A stretch of 60,000 nucleotides of DNA from Owenia fusiformis (Eukaryota; Annelida; Polychaeta; Sabellida; Oweniidae): NCBI GenBank assembly GCA_903813345.2, contig CAIIXF020000011.1, forward strand, positions 32,544,166-32,604,165, read 5' to 3'. The position numbers and the translations under genes are program-made. The notes beneath the pieces were generated by a model. It had not been told where the DNA came from and ran no database searches. It was given only the letters and a program-made list of their open reading frames with translations. How positions within the stretch are numbered: the stretch's first letter is position 1; every line of letters starts with the position of its first letter. Of this stretch, positions 12,701-25,418 are shown piece after piece.

Positions 12701-15700
12701 AGGTAAGTACCCTATTAGGAGAATAAAATAAAAATAAAATAATGATTTTTATCATACTTTATGATATGTATTAATTTTTAAATGTCAAAAACAATAACAA
12801 AATATGAAATCACCAACTGGAGGATTGAATTCCAAACTGCCAAACAATATAGAAAAAGAGAGAATGGATTGGGAAAGAGGGGGAATTAATCAAAGAAACT
12901 ACACCTTATATTCTAAAATCCATAATTCAATTGAAATAGTAATGTTTCAATAAAAAACTCATGAGAACTGTCTCTTATAAAAATGGAGATAATCTGTAAA
13001 CATATCAATGAATAGAGAGTCAACAAAATACAGACCATTAAAATAATTGACCACCAATTAAAAGCACCATTAAAACCAAGTGGTGAATATGTCAATAATA
13101 GTTCAAATATTATACCTCATTATTCAGATGGTGCTTGTCCTGAAAAAAGAAGTTGTGAAGACGAACAATGCAATAGAACATGAAGATACTGGCAAATACA
13201 GACAGCTGCTTGTGAGAACTCTACATCAATGTAGCGTCAAGTTCCCTGATGTTGCTAACACCATCATACCTCTAGTAAGTATTGTACATTTTATATTTGG
13301 ACTTGGGACAATGAGTTAGAACATATTGCTTCTATACAAATACTTTATTCTACTATGGTGAATATTGTATATTCCTAACTGTATTCATCAGGAATTTTCT
13401 CTTGTTTTGTGAACATGACTAGAATGAATACTACCTGATCTTTTATGTCATGTAACTTGGGTTTGACCAATCATAAAATAGCAAGTTTTGATACATTTCA
13501 TCATGTGACTTGGGTTTAACCAGTCATAAAATGGCAAGTTATGATACATTTCCAGCTGATAGAGTTCCTGAGTGACCAGAATGAGCTAGCCTCAGCAGAT
13601 GTGTTGGTGTTCGTACGTGAAGCCATACAGAGGTTTGATCAACTCCGACCACTCATCATCAGTAAACTCCTAGAGGTGTTCCCATCCATTAGTAGTGTCA
13701 AGTAAGTTTGATGGTTAGTCTTGTTATGTCACCACCACCACCACCACCAAGTGGTGACATATTGTTATAGTCTTCAACTTTTTTGTGGACAGTGTTCGGT
13801 GTTTGGCATTCTGTGAGTGGTGGTTGTGGTTTGTCATCTGTAACAAATGACAGGTGGTGAAATTTTGCATGTTAATGCCTTGTTTTAAATTCATTCAAAT
13901 TGGTAGTTGTCAGATTTCAATGAATGTATATATTGTGTATTCTAGTCAGAATAGCTCAGAACCACTATTGGGGGATCTTATTTTTAATTATTTTTTAGAG
14001 CTAGATGTCCCCAAAGATAATATTGTGCAAATGCAAGTAATGTCTCAAGCGTTCTGTGCCCCATCCTGCAGATTGTACTAATGTAACATCTGTTTCTAGA
14101 ATTTTCCGGGCCACTCTATGGATCCTTGGTGAATACTGTGGCACCCCTGAAGACATCCAGAGCGTAATGACCCTGGTTCGCCAGTCCCTTGGGGAGATAC
14201 CTATTGTTGATGATGAAATGAGGAAGGCCTCGGGAGATGCTGACAAAGAGGAAGGTTAGTGTGTTTTGAATTCACATGGGATCCATTTGGTTCATAGTTA
14301 CTGTCATAGCAATTAACTAGAAATCAAAATGCTACAATATTGATAATGCCATGATTTAAAGTCTTAGCGCAATTAAAGTTATGCAATTCATTATTTCAGT
14401 TTGAGTAAAGAGAACATACAAATGCTGGTCTTTCACAAGCAGATTAACCTTTAAAGTCGATTCACAAATGTTCAGAAACATGGTGACTTTGATAGAAACA
14501 TACAGGGTGATCACCAAGTCATGTTTATATATTAACTTATAAGTATGTTGATTCTAGAGCTAGCTGCAATGCAGGCAGGGAATGTACAGAAACTGGTCAC
14601 TGAGATGGGAACTTATGCCTCACAAAGTGCCTATAGTCAGGCTAAGCCCAACAAGAAGGAGGAAACTAGGTATGGTTTTTATTACTTATGATATTTCTGG
14701 ATATACAGGGTGTCCAAGAAGTAACGTCAATGACCCTGGCATTTTTGTCATTTATGCTTCAAATGTCATGAAACTTGGTCAGAATGTTCCTTGTACATTT
14801 ATAAATATAAATATGAAGTATGGAGTTACTAGCATTTGATTGGCCGGTTTTATGGTTACCATAGTAACACAGGTGCATGGACCCCGGGGCAGCTCTGCAA
14901 TCCGTAAGATCTTTGGAAAATAAAATAACCATAAACACTAGTTTTGAAGTGTACATCTTTTATTATTTATAATATGACCACAAATATAATGTTTTCAACT
15001 ACACATCATTTATTCATAATATAGCTGTTGTTGGCGTTATATTAGTGTAAAGTTTATTGAATGTTACTCTATATAATCACCACCAAGTTCCACATATCTC
15101 TGGTGTCTTCTTACCCACTCCAAGAAAACTCTATTGAAACCACCAGAGCTCATTTCTGCAAGGGATGACAGAACAGAGTTCCTAAGTTCCTCATTTGAAG
15201 AGAAAGACTGAGGCATAAATATATGATTTGGACAGGTATATCATTTTTAACATATCATTATAACTAAGCAATCAATGAAAATAAGGGTTTACCTTTGCGA
15301 TATACCTTGAGTTGACTGTCTGTCCCACAGGGACAAAATGGGTGAGGATCATTCCCCTGATGTCGAAAAATGTGATTATCATCTGCTTTTTCATAGGAAC
15401 CCCGGGCATCAGTTTTGGCTTTGATGGTGTAGGTGAGTCATCATGTTTCCATGCAGCACTTTGTTGGGCATTCTCAGGGGCATAGAATCCAATTGAGCTT
15501 TCATCAGAAGTTACAATTTGCCCCAGAAAGTTTTAACTTATAATAACCTGATTTACATAATATTTACCAGGTACATTCTGAACTGCCCCGGGGTCCATGC
15601 ACTTGTGTTACTATGGCAACCATAAAATTGGCCAATCAAAGGCTAGTCACTCCATACTTCGTATTTATATGTATAAATGTACAAGGAACATCCTGACCAA

Positions 15701-18700
15701 GTTTCATGACATTTGAAGCTTAAATGTCAAAATGCCAGGGTCATTGACGTTACTTCTTGGACACCCTGTAATTGTGCCTGGGGACATTAATCAGGCTGAG
15801 TAGCACATGGAGATGTTTACTACATGACTACTTACCTCAAATTAATTAGAACCAAACTGTCAATGAGAAAAAACAAGAATTTCAAGTTATAATCTTGAAA
15901 GTAAAATCTTGTTCTTGGATTAACATTTTTTATCATAACTATCAACATTCGGAGACGATCATACTTGATTGATTGAATATTTTCGTATTTTAGACCTACA
16001 CTGAGACAATATTTGATGGATGGCGACTTCTTTGTGGCAGCTGCTCTGGCCACTAGTCTCACTAAACTGTCCCTGAAATTCCAACAGATTGTCGACAACA
16101 AGAAAAAACAGAATGTGAGTGTGAAGAAGGAATCTTGTTGATGGTTTACTTCATTTTATCAAAGCATTTATATGCCTGACTGTTAAATTATCTTACAGAT
16201 TTGTTTTTTTTCTAGCATGAGATACTCAAAGTCATAAATCAGTTAAAGAATCATAATGAGTTAAAATTTAAAAATTAATAGAATAAATGAGTCTCATGGC
16301 TTCATATGTCTAATAAAGCATCTGATTATAATTTCAGTCATTCAATGCAGAGGCAATGTTGATCCTATCCACTGTGCTACATTTTGGCAAATCTGGGCTT
16401 CCCACTAAGCCAATCACTGAAGATGATGTTGACAGGATAGCCCTGTGCCTGAAGGTGTTATCAGAGCATTCAGATCTTATGTTGGACATCTTCAATCGTC
16501 TCTGTAGACAGTCCCTCTCTACAATGCTGACTGTTAAGGCAGAGGAGGATAAAGAATTTGCAAAGGTATGCAAGGCTAGGGAAGACAAGGGAATTTTGTT
16601 TGTTGTTTAAATTTTTCACCTTGGGCTTATAGAAAATGTACTTTATGTAAATCTGGCAACATTGAGGATGAGGAACATTTTATTTTTAATTGCACATTTT
16701 ATAAGGAAATAAGGAAAACATATTTACAAAATCACCAAATTTTTGAAGAAACAGAATCAACTACGGATCAAAAGTTTCAGTATTTATTTGAAAAAATGCC
16801 TAGGCAAGCTGCTCATTTTGTTAAACTTTGTTATTTTAAAAGAAGAAATGCCATTTATAATGTAAATTGAATTTAACTGCATGTATATGTCTAAGAAATT
16901 CATGCTAGTATTTTTAAAATTGTTTGTTATGAATCTAATTGTAATTTTTAACATTAGTGGTTGATAAGCCCAAGTGGGCTGGGTTGCTTTTTATCACTTT
17001 TCTTTTGTATTGTATTGTATTGCATTGTATTGAACCTACCACTGTAAATAACAATAAAACTAAACTAAACTAAACTATAGAAGGAAAGCCAAATTGTAGA
17101 ATAGGGTTGAAGCAAAACTTACATGAATTTGTTATAAATATCATTCAAATATTGAGAACACCAACTTGAGTTTTGTCAAAATGAGTGAAAATGAATATTT
17201 TAGCACATTTCATTTTTCAGATTCAGAATTATTCCAGTGATTAATTTGTCAAAATTAGTTTAAGCCAATATTTTCTCACATTTCAGTCAACAGAGAAAAA
17301 AGCTGTAAAGGTGCAAGCAGATGACCCTATAGGCTTCATTCAACTGGTCAACAAGAATGAATTAGGTGCGACAGAGAACCAGTTTGAATTGACCCTCTCA
17401 CAAGCCCTGGGTATGAAAGCTAACAAAGATGTAGACTTCACCAGCTCCTCAAAACTTAACAAGGTAAGAGCAGTCAATATATTATAGAGGTTCATTTAAG
17501 ATTTAGTCTGTTGGTCTTGGGACTCTGAAGTGTTCCACTAACATAGGTGTTCCATTTTTAAAGGTTTTCCACTTTGCAGGCTTCACTGTATATATTGTAT
17601 GGTACACTTTTATTGACTGTTTAAATTGTGTACCTTTATGATATTATAGACCAAAATTTTAGTTTTGATCTTGACCAATGGTACCAAAACTGAACCAATG
17701 CCAAACCCCGGATCCATTATGAGTTTGCATACGATTGACATTCTGTCTAATATTTCAGGTGACACAACTGACTGGTTTCTCTGATCCTGTATATGCTGAG
17801 GCCTATGTTCATGTTAACCAGTATGACATTGTCTTAGATGTACTCATTGTCAACCAGACTGGTGACACTCTACAGAATCTGACACTAGAACTTGCTACCT
17901 TAGGTGAGTTACTGCTAAAAACAATGGCATTTTCATTATGAATCCTGAAAGAAAAGATCTTGTTAGATTTGGGGCTATTTTTCTCACTTTTCATGGAAAC
18001 TTATTTTTCTTCCCTGATGAGTTATTCAGAAAAATCCACCATAATAAATGGCATTAAAGAAGGAAATGTTTTTCTAGAAACAGATGATACGTCATTTTAG
18101 AAACAAAAAATTAGTTATTTCATATTATCATTTGGTAGCTTATGGGGGATGCTTCAAATATTATATTACAGATTGTTGTAAGTAAAGTGTATCCTCACAT
18201 TATATGACACAATGTTATTTATTATATTGTATGCTATAGGTGATCTGAAGCTGGTAGAGAAACCTCAACCAGTCACCATGGGCCCACATGACTTCTGTAA
18301 CATCAAGGCCAATGTTAAAGTAGCCTCTACTGAGAATGGCATCATATTTGGCAATATAGGTAATGAACATTGAAAAAGTGAGGAGTAAAAAGTTGAACAT
18401 ATTAAAATTTGCAGAATTTGACTGACAATACATTGCCCTATTGTGGCTCATAAGAAACGCTTGATAGAATTCTGTCAAAAACATGAAATCATGGATAACT
18501 ATGTAGGAGTTTACATTTCTATGATTTACACCTGAATATCATAAAAACAAATTGGATTTATTAAAATTCTGTATCTTACAAGTATTTCTGTGACTTTTTA
18601 AATCAACTAAATTCTCAATAAAGACATAATTTTTTCTCATCTTTTATAGTTTATGATGTTTCCGGTGCAGCCAGTGACCGCAACTGCGTCGTGCTGAATG

Positions 18701-19716
18701 ACATCCATATAGATATCATGGACTACATCGTCCCTGCCACATGCACGGACACAGAGTTCCGACAAATGTGGGCAGAGTTTGAATGGGAGAATAAGGTGTC
18801 CGTCAACACAAATATCAGTGAGCTGAATGAGTACATGCAGCACTTGCTGAAGTCTACCAATATGAAGTGTCTTACTCCAGAGAAAGTGAGTGCTAAGTTG
18901 TTCAATATCTCCTATTCCCTTTGATATATCTGGCGCTTAATTCTACACAATTTATTTTGTTAAGTGATTAGGGGATGAAAGGCTTTTCAGCTTAAAGTAG
19001 AACATTGTAAATAGATTTAAAAAAATTTTAGTCAATATTTCTCATAGCTTCGATAGATTGAAAAAGTATTCTGATAGAAAATAAGTTTAAAACAAAAATT
19101 AATTTTCAGGCCCTGAAGGGAGATTGTGGTTTCATGGCCGCCAATATGTACGCTAGGTCCATATTTGGAGAAGATGCACTTGCCAACCTCAGCATAGAGA
19201 AACCCATCCACATAGGACCTGATGCTCCGGTTACTGGACATATAAGAATCAGAGCCAAAAGTCAGGTAAAATAGCATTTCAAAACACATAAGTTACAAAC
19301 ATTTTAATTAAGTTTACTTAAAATGCACATTTTGATTCAAGATTTAAAAAAAAATGTTGGCATAAACACTCTTCAATTGCATAGCTTCAAAAGAGCTAAC
19401 CACTGTGTAGTGAGAACATATTCAAAAAGAAATTCGCAATAGTATCAGAATGAATTTCATTTTTCGATCTTAAAATTGTTCAGAAAAAAAAATTTCAGAA
19501 AAAAACAGAAGAAAATTGGATAGTGGAAAGAGAAATTTGGGGAATTTTTTTTAATTTGGGAAATTCAAAAACTTGATGTTGCATGAATCAAAATTCATGC
19601 TGTAATGTTAATAGATTATAGTTTTATGTTGCACATTTCAGGGCATGGCTTTGAGTTTGGGAGATAAGATCAACCTGTCGCAGAAGAAAGCTGCAAAGAC
19701 TGGCCATGGAAACTAA
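9715..19716 (+). CDS. COPB1: Coatomer subunit beta (beta-COP)
   Basis: Nineteen coding exons: 9715-9805, 10072-10301, 10604-10888, 11182-11274, 11536-11673, 12168-12287, 12595-12702, 13128-13274, 13556-13701, 14100-14254, 14558-14669, 15994-16114, 16338-16565, 17287-17463, 17759-17903, 18240-18359, 18650-18885, 19110-19265, 19642-19716. The phases all agree and give 960 aa, against about 953 for human. The N-terminal two thirds is the adaptin-like alpha-solenoid ([38 protein letters not shown]). A linker follows, then the C-terminal appendage ([35 protein letters not shown], ending [13 protein letters not shown]). Beta-COP is part of the F-subcomplex of the COPI coat, which is recruited to Golgi membranes by ARF1 for retrograde transport. 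The protein looks intact. Introns carry several mobile elements. Confidence 0.98.
13448..13553 (+). repeat. 53-bp tandem duplication at an intron 3' end
   Basis: Two adjacent 53-bp copies, each starting TCATGT.ACTTGGGTTT and ending GATACATTTC, stand immediately before COPB1 coding exon 9 (acceptor at 13554-13555). The second copy supplies the polypyrimidine/branch region of the working acceptor; the first copy reads TTTCATC where the acceptor would be, so the AG is missing. Confidence 0.75.
13726..13881 (-). mobile_element. Hairpin-ended interspersed repeat, copy 2 (short form)
   Basis: Reverse orientation of the family at 2980 and 26214. It opens with the hairpin GTCACCACC...GGTGGTGAC-like end, here enlarged by a (CCA) run, then CATATTGTTATAGTC. 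The middle includes GTGTTCGGTGTTTGGCATT. It closes CATGTTAATGCCTT. It begins 24 bp after the splice donor of COPB1 coding exon 9. Confidence 0.65.
14706..15768 (-). mobile_element. Mariner-type element 2 with transposase remains
   Basis: The ends CAGGGTGTCCAAGAAGTAAC and GTTACTTCTTGGACACCCTG are flanked by TA, with inverted repeats of about 190 bp. On the minus strand, 15530-15300 encodes mariner-like transposase segments (TSDESS with the catalytic Asp, [20 protein letters not shown] with the second Asp). After a non-coding break, 15240-15064 encodes the C-terminal part ending [10 protein letters not shown] and a stop. The N-terminal DNA-binding half is absent, so this is a dead, internally deleted copy. 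It lies in the COPB1 intron between 14669 and 15994. Confidence 0.85.
16621..17034 (+). mobile_element. 5'-truncated LINE tail in a COPB1 intron
   Basis: An open frame from about 16621 to a TGA at 16870 encodes the C-terminal zinc-knuckle end of a non-LTR retrotransposon (CTLCKSG then DEEHFIFNC, the C-x2-C...H-x4-C pattern). It is followed by a 3' UTR with a small stem-loop (AAGCCCAAGTGGGCTGG) and a pentanucleotide tail of repeated TTGTA units. It is inserted 55 bp after COPB1 coding exon 13. Endonuclease and reverse transcriptase are missing, as expected for a 5'-truncated insertion. Confidence 0.8.
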
Positions 19717-20250
19717 TATGATAGAATTAAAACAGACATTGGGACTATTCAGTGTAACATTGGGACTAATCACTGCATCATTGGGACTATTCAGTGTAAC
19801 ATTGGGACTAATCACTGCATCATTGGGACTATTCAGTGTATCATTGAGACTATTTTGAAGTGTGGTTTGCTGCAGTTGAAAGTTGATTCATAAAAAACAT
19901 TTTTGTGGGAAGAATGACTTACAACCATGACTTCACCAAAAATGTACTCCAATATGACACTGTATTTTTTTTCATAAAATTGAGACTATAGCTTATTTTC
20001 TGAATCAATGTATCTAAGATCGTATTTTACAAGCTTAACTTATAAGAAATGCAAATCAGGATCTAATGCTTTGGAATAGGGCTAAACTGTGGTGTGCATC
20101 ACATTATTGTTGCTGAATTTACAAAAGGGAATGTATAAATAATATTGTATGTATGGGAATGGAAAATATGGATATTTAATATATATTGAGACAATAAATA
20201 CCACTAAACAAAGTATCTGCCATCTTATAGTTGAACTGTTTGAATAAATG
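19717..20250 (+). other. COPB1: COPB1 3' UTR with poly(A) signals
   Basis: After the stop codon at 19714-19716 the transcript likely runs to one of two AATAAA words at 20193-20198 and 20243-20248. Which one is used cannot be told from sequence. Confidence 0.5.
19734..19857 (+). repeat. 42-bp tandem repeat in COPB1 3' UTR
   Basis: About three copies of a 42-bp unit, itself a near-dimer of CATTGGGACTA..CA.TG.A.. 21-mers (ATTGGGACTATTCAGTGTAA, ATTGGGACTAATCACTGCAT), starting 18 bp after the COPB1 stop codon. It would be transcribed in the messenger. Confidence 0.8.
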
Positions 20251-20259
20251 GAACTCTGG

Positions 20260-23200
20260 TAGATAAAATTCAATCATATTTGTTCGTATTTGAAATAAGC
20301 TTGACTTGGATAATACAGTTAATAAAGTTACTGAGCTGAGATAATGGAAAAAAGACCCCAATGTCTTGAGTATATTGAAGTGTTGAGAAATAGGACACTG
20401 ATAGCTTACAACTGAGTGTGTTAAAAAGGGGAACTCTAGCCCAATACTAAACAAATCAACAAACAAATGCCTGTCATATATTTTCAATAATAAATCTATA
20501 TTTGCACATATTTCAACTTACAAGGCACTTCCCATCTATTTTTTTACATGCATTTGTTAACATTTGTAGATATTAAATGACACTACATATTTTTATAGTA
20601 TGAGATACTGCATGTATCATCTAGAAAATTGCACTAAACAGACAATGAAATGTTTAAATTAATCTTATTTAGGTGTTAAGACTTATATATTTAACTGGCA
20701 AGGTAGCTACTAAAGAGGACAAAGTAAGGGTTTTCTACTTAAAGAGGACAATTTGATCCATGACGACTTAACCTTTTTTCAAAATGCAGGTTTCATCTGA
20801 ATATTGAAGAGAGTATCCTCTGTCTGATATTTATTGAAACATGGTTTGTTTAAAATAAATGAAGGCATTGTTATTAGAGAAAGACAACTCTGGTTTATCA
20901 TAGAATGGTTTAGACTATCCACATATTCAATGGTACCCACCTACTAAGGCAGTAGCTGTGTTGAGATACACATTCAAATAGCCTATATGTACAAAGTGCA
21001 TCATTCCAAACTGAGGCATATACATATTAAACTTGTTAATAATAAGAAAAATAAGAATTCAAAATTGAGGTTAAGATTTAATACACACAGTTCACAGTGC
21101 AATAAGACCACGAAATGAACAGACATTTTGTAATTTGAGCAGATTTTATCATACAACATTCAAAATAATCTATTGTTTTCATTTGAGAAAATACATGTAT
21201 AATAGGATTGAGGTATACATTGTTTTACATAATTAACCCGCCTGCCAACCAACAGTTTGGCACTTATAAAAGACCAAGTTGTACAAATCACCATCAATCT
21301 ACTGTAAAATAGCTTTAACTCACATTATTTCTTTCCAATAATAAACATCTTAAATATTGATTTAATAAGCCAAAATGATTTACCTCATATCACAATGATC
21401 CTACAACTAGACTATTTCAGAATTTGTTTTCACTAATATCAATGGTTTAATTGTTATTTAGTTACATGAATCTGATTGCTTTGGTGAATTTAAAATGTTG
21501 AGAAATTAACGTGTTAATGAGGACAATTCCAAAATTAATGCCAACTCAAGCCACAGTTCCAATAACCTAGCCATACTCGACTTACACAATATAGAAGGAT
21601 TGGTGTGAGGTTCAATTGGTGTATAGTAAAACCTGCGTGTAATGAACACCATCAGTTCTGACAAATATTGTTCCTTGTTTAAAGATGATTCATTCAAGTG
21701 TAAGTCAATGAGACTTTAGCCATAGTCACATTTGCCCTATGGCGGGCAGAAAACAACCATACCTTCACAAAATCAATATAGCCAATCTACATACTTACTG
21801 CTTATATTTTATCCTGCATATTTCTCTTGAATTTGGGAAGTTACATCCGCCATACAGTTGCAGTAGATGAAATGTGACAGGCATTCATGCTTTTAAATCT
21901 GTTTCACACAGGCAGGACTTACTACTGGCGCCATCTTTGACATATCCTTCATTTATCTTATTCTCCAACATTGTGACCACAATTGTGAGTACACTCACTA
22001 ATCACTAAACTAAAAGCATAGCCAGATAAACGTATGACACCTTATACCTCTCGTATATATTCACATTGTACATACGCCTGGAGACAAGTTTTGTAAAAAT
22101 CTCATATATGTTACTGTTTGACAAAACACTTATCAGTTGAACACTCCTTTTACCATCAACATACAATGGAAGTATTAAAACCTTATCATAGTTGAACATT
22201 TTGTACAGCTGAACACATCTTACTGCCAGAGAAAAACTGAACATTTCAGTGTTCAATGTCAACAAGTTCCAAGTCTTATACAAGGTTGCCATGAGTTTTA
22301 AATACTGATTATTCAGTACATAGTACAGAAGTAAGTTATCTTTTACATTGCAAATACCAATCTATATAATAATATCTACATGTAGCTTATATGTAAGCAA
22401 ACATTAACATAAAATACATATTTCAATACATAACATACTTCATACAATATAATTTTATATAGACTATATATGTAAAATGATATTCATGCTCAAAGCATCA
22501 TGTTAAAGCTCATATGTATAAAATTGTTTAAGTACACTGTATTATTGAAATTCATTGTGAAATTTCAATATATATTTTCGAAATTAGGCCTACAATAGTA
22601 TCACTGGGGTTGTAAGACTATAAAATATGAAACACCAAAACATTTACATATTTGAAATGAAATAGAATGAGGCTGAAGAACCAAACAGTGAATGAAAGAC
22701 AGATCATAGATGATGACAAGATTCGGTTCATGCTTTGTACGACATTCTGTACAACTCGTGCTAAAATTCACCATATTGAATGGCCTATCATTATTTTTAA
22801 ATCAAAGCACCTCTTGGAACCCAATTGAAGTATAACATGCCTCAAATATTGTATCAAGTAAAGACTGGTCTGATCTGGGGATGAATCATGGTCATTTCAA
22901 AACTAAACTTTCCCAATATTTTCATCATTTCAAGTGATTCTACTTTGTAATATAATTGCATGTATTTCATCCAGATGTCATTTTGATAATTTTCCTTTGA
23001 GGTGAAGATATGTTAATCACGCTAAAGAGAAAATAATGTCAGCTGTAAAAGACAATGCTATAGTATACACTTTATACAAAAAATAAATATAAAGAGTTTA
23101 GCTTGCATCTATACAAAATAATATAAAATGAAAATAATGTACAAGAATAAGATAGTAGACAAATAAGGCTATTGTATAGTGAGCTTATTGTACATTGTAC

Positions 23201-23330
23201 ATTGTTATTGTACACTGTTATTGTACATTGAATATATACTACAATTTTTATTAATACAATCCTAATTTATGATATACTGAACTTTTAACTCAAGAATTAT
23301 TTATGATATGAGTACAATAAAAGCTGAATG
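20260..23330. other. Spacer between convergent COPB1 and R-Ras genes
   Basis: AT-rich sequence beyond the COPB1 poly(A) signals and downstream of the R-Ras stop. It probably includes R-Ras 3' UTR. Short repeats of TTGTACATTG occur near 23190-23230. No gene, RNA or mobile element could be supported. Confidence 0.4.
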
Positions 23331-23334
23331 ACAT

Positions 23335-24180
23335 TATGATATAATGTTAACTGAAGAATATGATACAATGTTAACTGAAGAATATGATACAATGCTAACT
23401 GAAGAATATGATACAATGCTAACTGAAGAATATGATACAATGCTAACTAAAGAATATGATACAATGCTAACTGAAGAATATGATACAGTGTTAAACTGAA
23501 GAATATGATACAATGTTAACTGAAGAATATGATACAATGCTAACTGAAGAATATGATACAATGCTAACTGAAGAATATGATACAATGCTAACTGAAGAAT
23601 ATGATACAATGCTAACTGAAGAATATGATACAATGTTAAACTGAAGAATATGATACAATGCTAACTAAAGAATATGATACAATGCTAACTGAAGAATATG
23701 ATACAATGCTAACTGAAGAATATGATACAATGCTAACTGAAGAATATGATACAATGCTAACTGAAGAATATGATACAATGCTAACTGAAGAATATGATAC
23801 AATGCTAACTGAAGAATATGATACAATGCTAACCGAAGAATATGATACAATGTTAACTGAAGAATATGATACAATGTTAAACTGAAGAATATGATACAAT
23901 GCTAACTGAAGAATATGATACAATGCTAACTGAAGAATATGATACAATGCTAACTGAAGAATATGATACAATGTTAAACTGAAGAATATGATACAATGCT
24001 AACTAAAGAATATGATACAATGCTAACTGAAGAATATGATACAATGCTAACTGAAGAATATGATACAATGTTAACTGAAGAATATGATACAATGCTGACT
24101 GAAGAATATGATACAATGCTAACTGAACAATAGATACAATGCTAACCAAAGAATATGATACAATCTTAACTGCTGAAGAA
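23335..24180 (+). repeat. Minisatellite of 24-bp units (about 35 copies)
   Basis: The unit is GAAGAATATGATACAATGCTAACT. Because 24 is a multiple of three, several frames stay open on both strands, which creates apparent octapeptide-repeat proteins with no start context or conservation. A 25-bp variant with an extra A (GTTAAACTGAAG) recurs near 23493, 23638, 23878 and 23975, at spacings of 6, 10 and 4 units plus one base, so longer blocks have been copied. The last copies are degenerate. Confidence 0.95.
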
Positions 24181-24719
24181 TGATATATGATACAATGCAG
24201 AGTAAAGTGATAATATAATGCAAAAATATTAGCTGTAGGTTGATACATGATACAATAATAAGATCTATTAGCAGTTAATATATATGTATAGTGCATTGCC
24301 ACTGGAGGATTCGAGATTGTCAAATATTCACTTTAATCACTTATAATACAATATCCAGCTATTATTCCTTAAACCTACATATCTTCAGCTTGTCATTTCA
24401 CAACACCTGTATTTTAAAGACATTGAGACAAAGTGTATCTACTAGGACTGATGCTGCTGACAAGGATTTCAAGTGAATGGACTGTATTTAAATGACTCTT
24501 GAATATATCTGATTACTTCCTGTATCAAAGAGAGTGTCAAAAGCACACATAGTTCATTTAGAAATAATTGCACTTTACGTAACATGAAGAAAAACATCAA
24601 TGACATGGTCAGGGGTTGTTCTTACCGAAATCGCCTGTTATTGTACAGAAATAAACTCCAACAATTTTGTCTATTAGTACAAATAACAAAAAGTTCCAAA
24701 AAGCAAGCCCAATGTCCTG

Positions 24720-24850
24720 TTTAAGAACCTCTACTTACTTTTGAAAATGGATTCTAGCAATACTATCCCACATGAATCTACTTGTTGAGACTCGATCAAC
24801 TTGAGTTCTTCCGAGAAAATGAGGATTTCAGCAAGAGTGCATAGACTCAA
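24720..24850 (-). repeat. Dispersed repeat shared with 57430-57560
   Basis: The reverse complement of this stretch (CTTGCTGAAATCCTCATTTT through CAACAAGTAGATTCATG to TTCTTAAACAG) matches the interior of the mariner-type element at 57009-57970 with modest divergence. It may be an internal piece of the same element family lying here without ends, or an independent repeat. Confidence 0.6.
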
Positions 24851-25418
24851 CATGGGTACATACACCATTGACCATTGACTTAGTGAAACCAAATGCCATC
24901 CAGTTGGCACCCTGCACTTCAACTTCTGATTTGAAAAACGAGTCAAGTAAGCAGCCACCTGGAGATAGCACAAGCCTAGCAAGGGCTAATTTCTTTAAGA
25001 CTTGAAAAATTGCACCAGTTGAACATTTTCTGGGGGAGAATACTGATATTTGACCCAGCCACTGTTAAGTAGTAACAACATTAATGAATGAGCATAAAAA
25101 CTATAGCACCGGACAAACCTCATTGACAATATTTCTTTGATCATAAAATGATCTGACTAAAAGTATTTATATTGCAAGTGTACAAAATAAAATAATCATT
25201 CTCTGTAACAACAATTCTTTGAAAGATTGTATCATGTTTAGACAATCTCTCATATTATGTACTTTTTTTTACATAATTCAACACAAAGTGCCATTTTTGG
25301 TAAAGCTGGCGATTTCTACATAATGTTTCATGACTAGAACGCCTTAAAATCCTCCAATCAAAATGCAGCATATGTTAAAGTTTGAGCACTAGAATTCAGC
25401 TTTGTGTATATGTGTATG

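Noticed and set aside
14001-14246. 81-aa antisense frame over a COPB1 exon
   Set aside because: It is a shadow of the conserved coding exon 14100-14254, with no homology of its own.
23334-23971. Open frames of octapeptide repeats (YHILQLAL on minus, MLTEEYDT on plus)
   Set aside because: They are products of the 24-bp minisatellite, open in several frames on both strands, with no unique sequence or splice context.
23335-24180. CRISPR-like regular array
   Set aside because: There are no unique spacers; units are directly abutting, and the genome is clearly an animal's.
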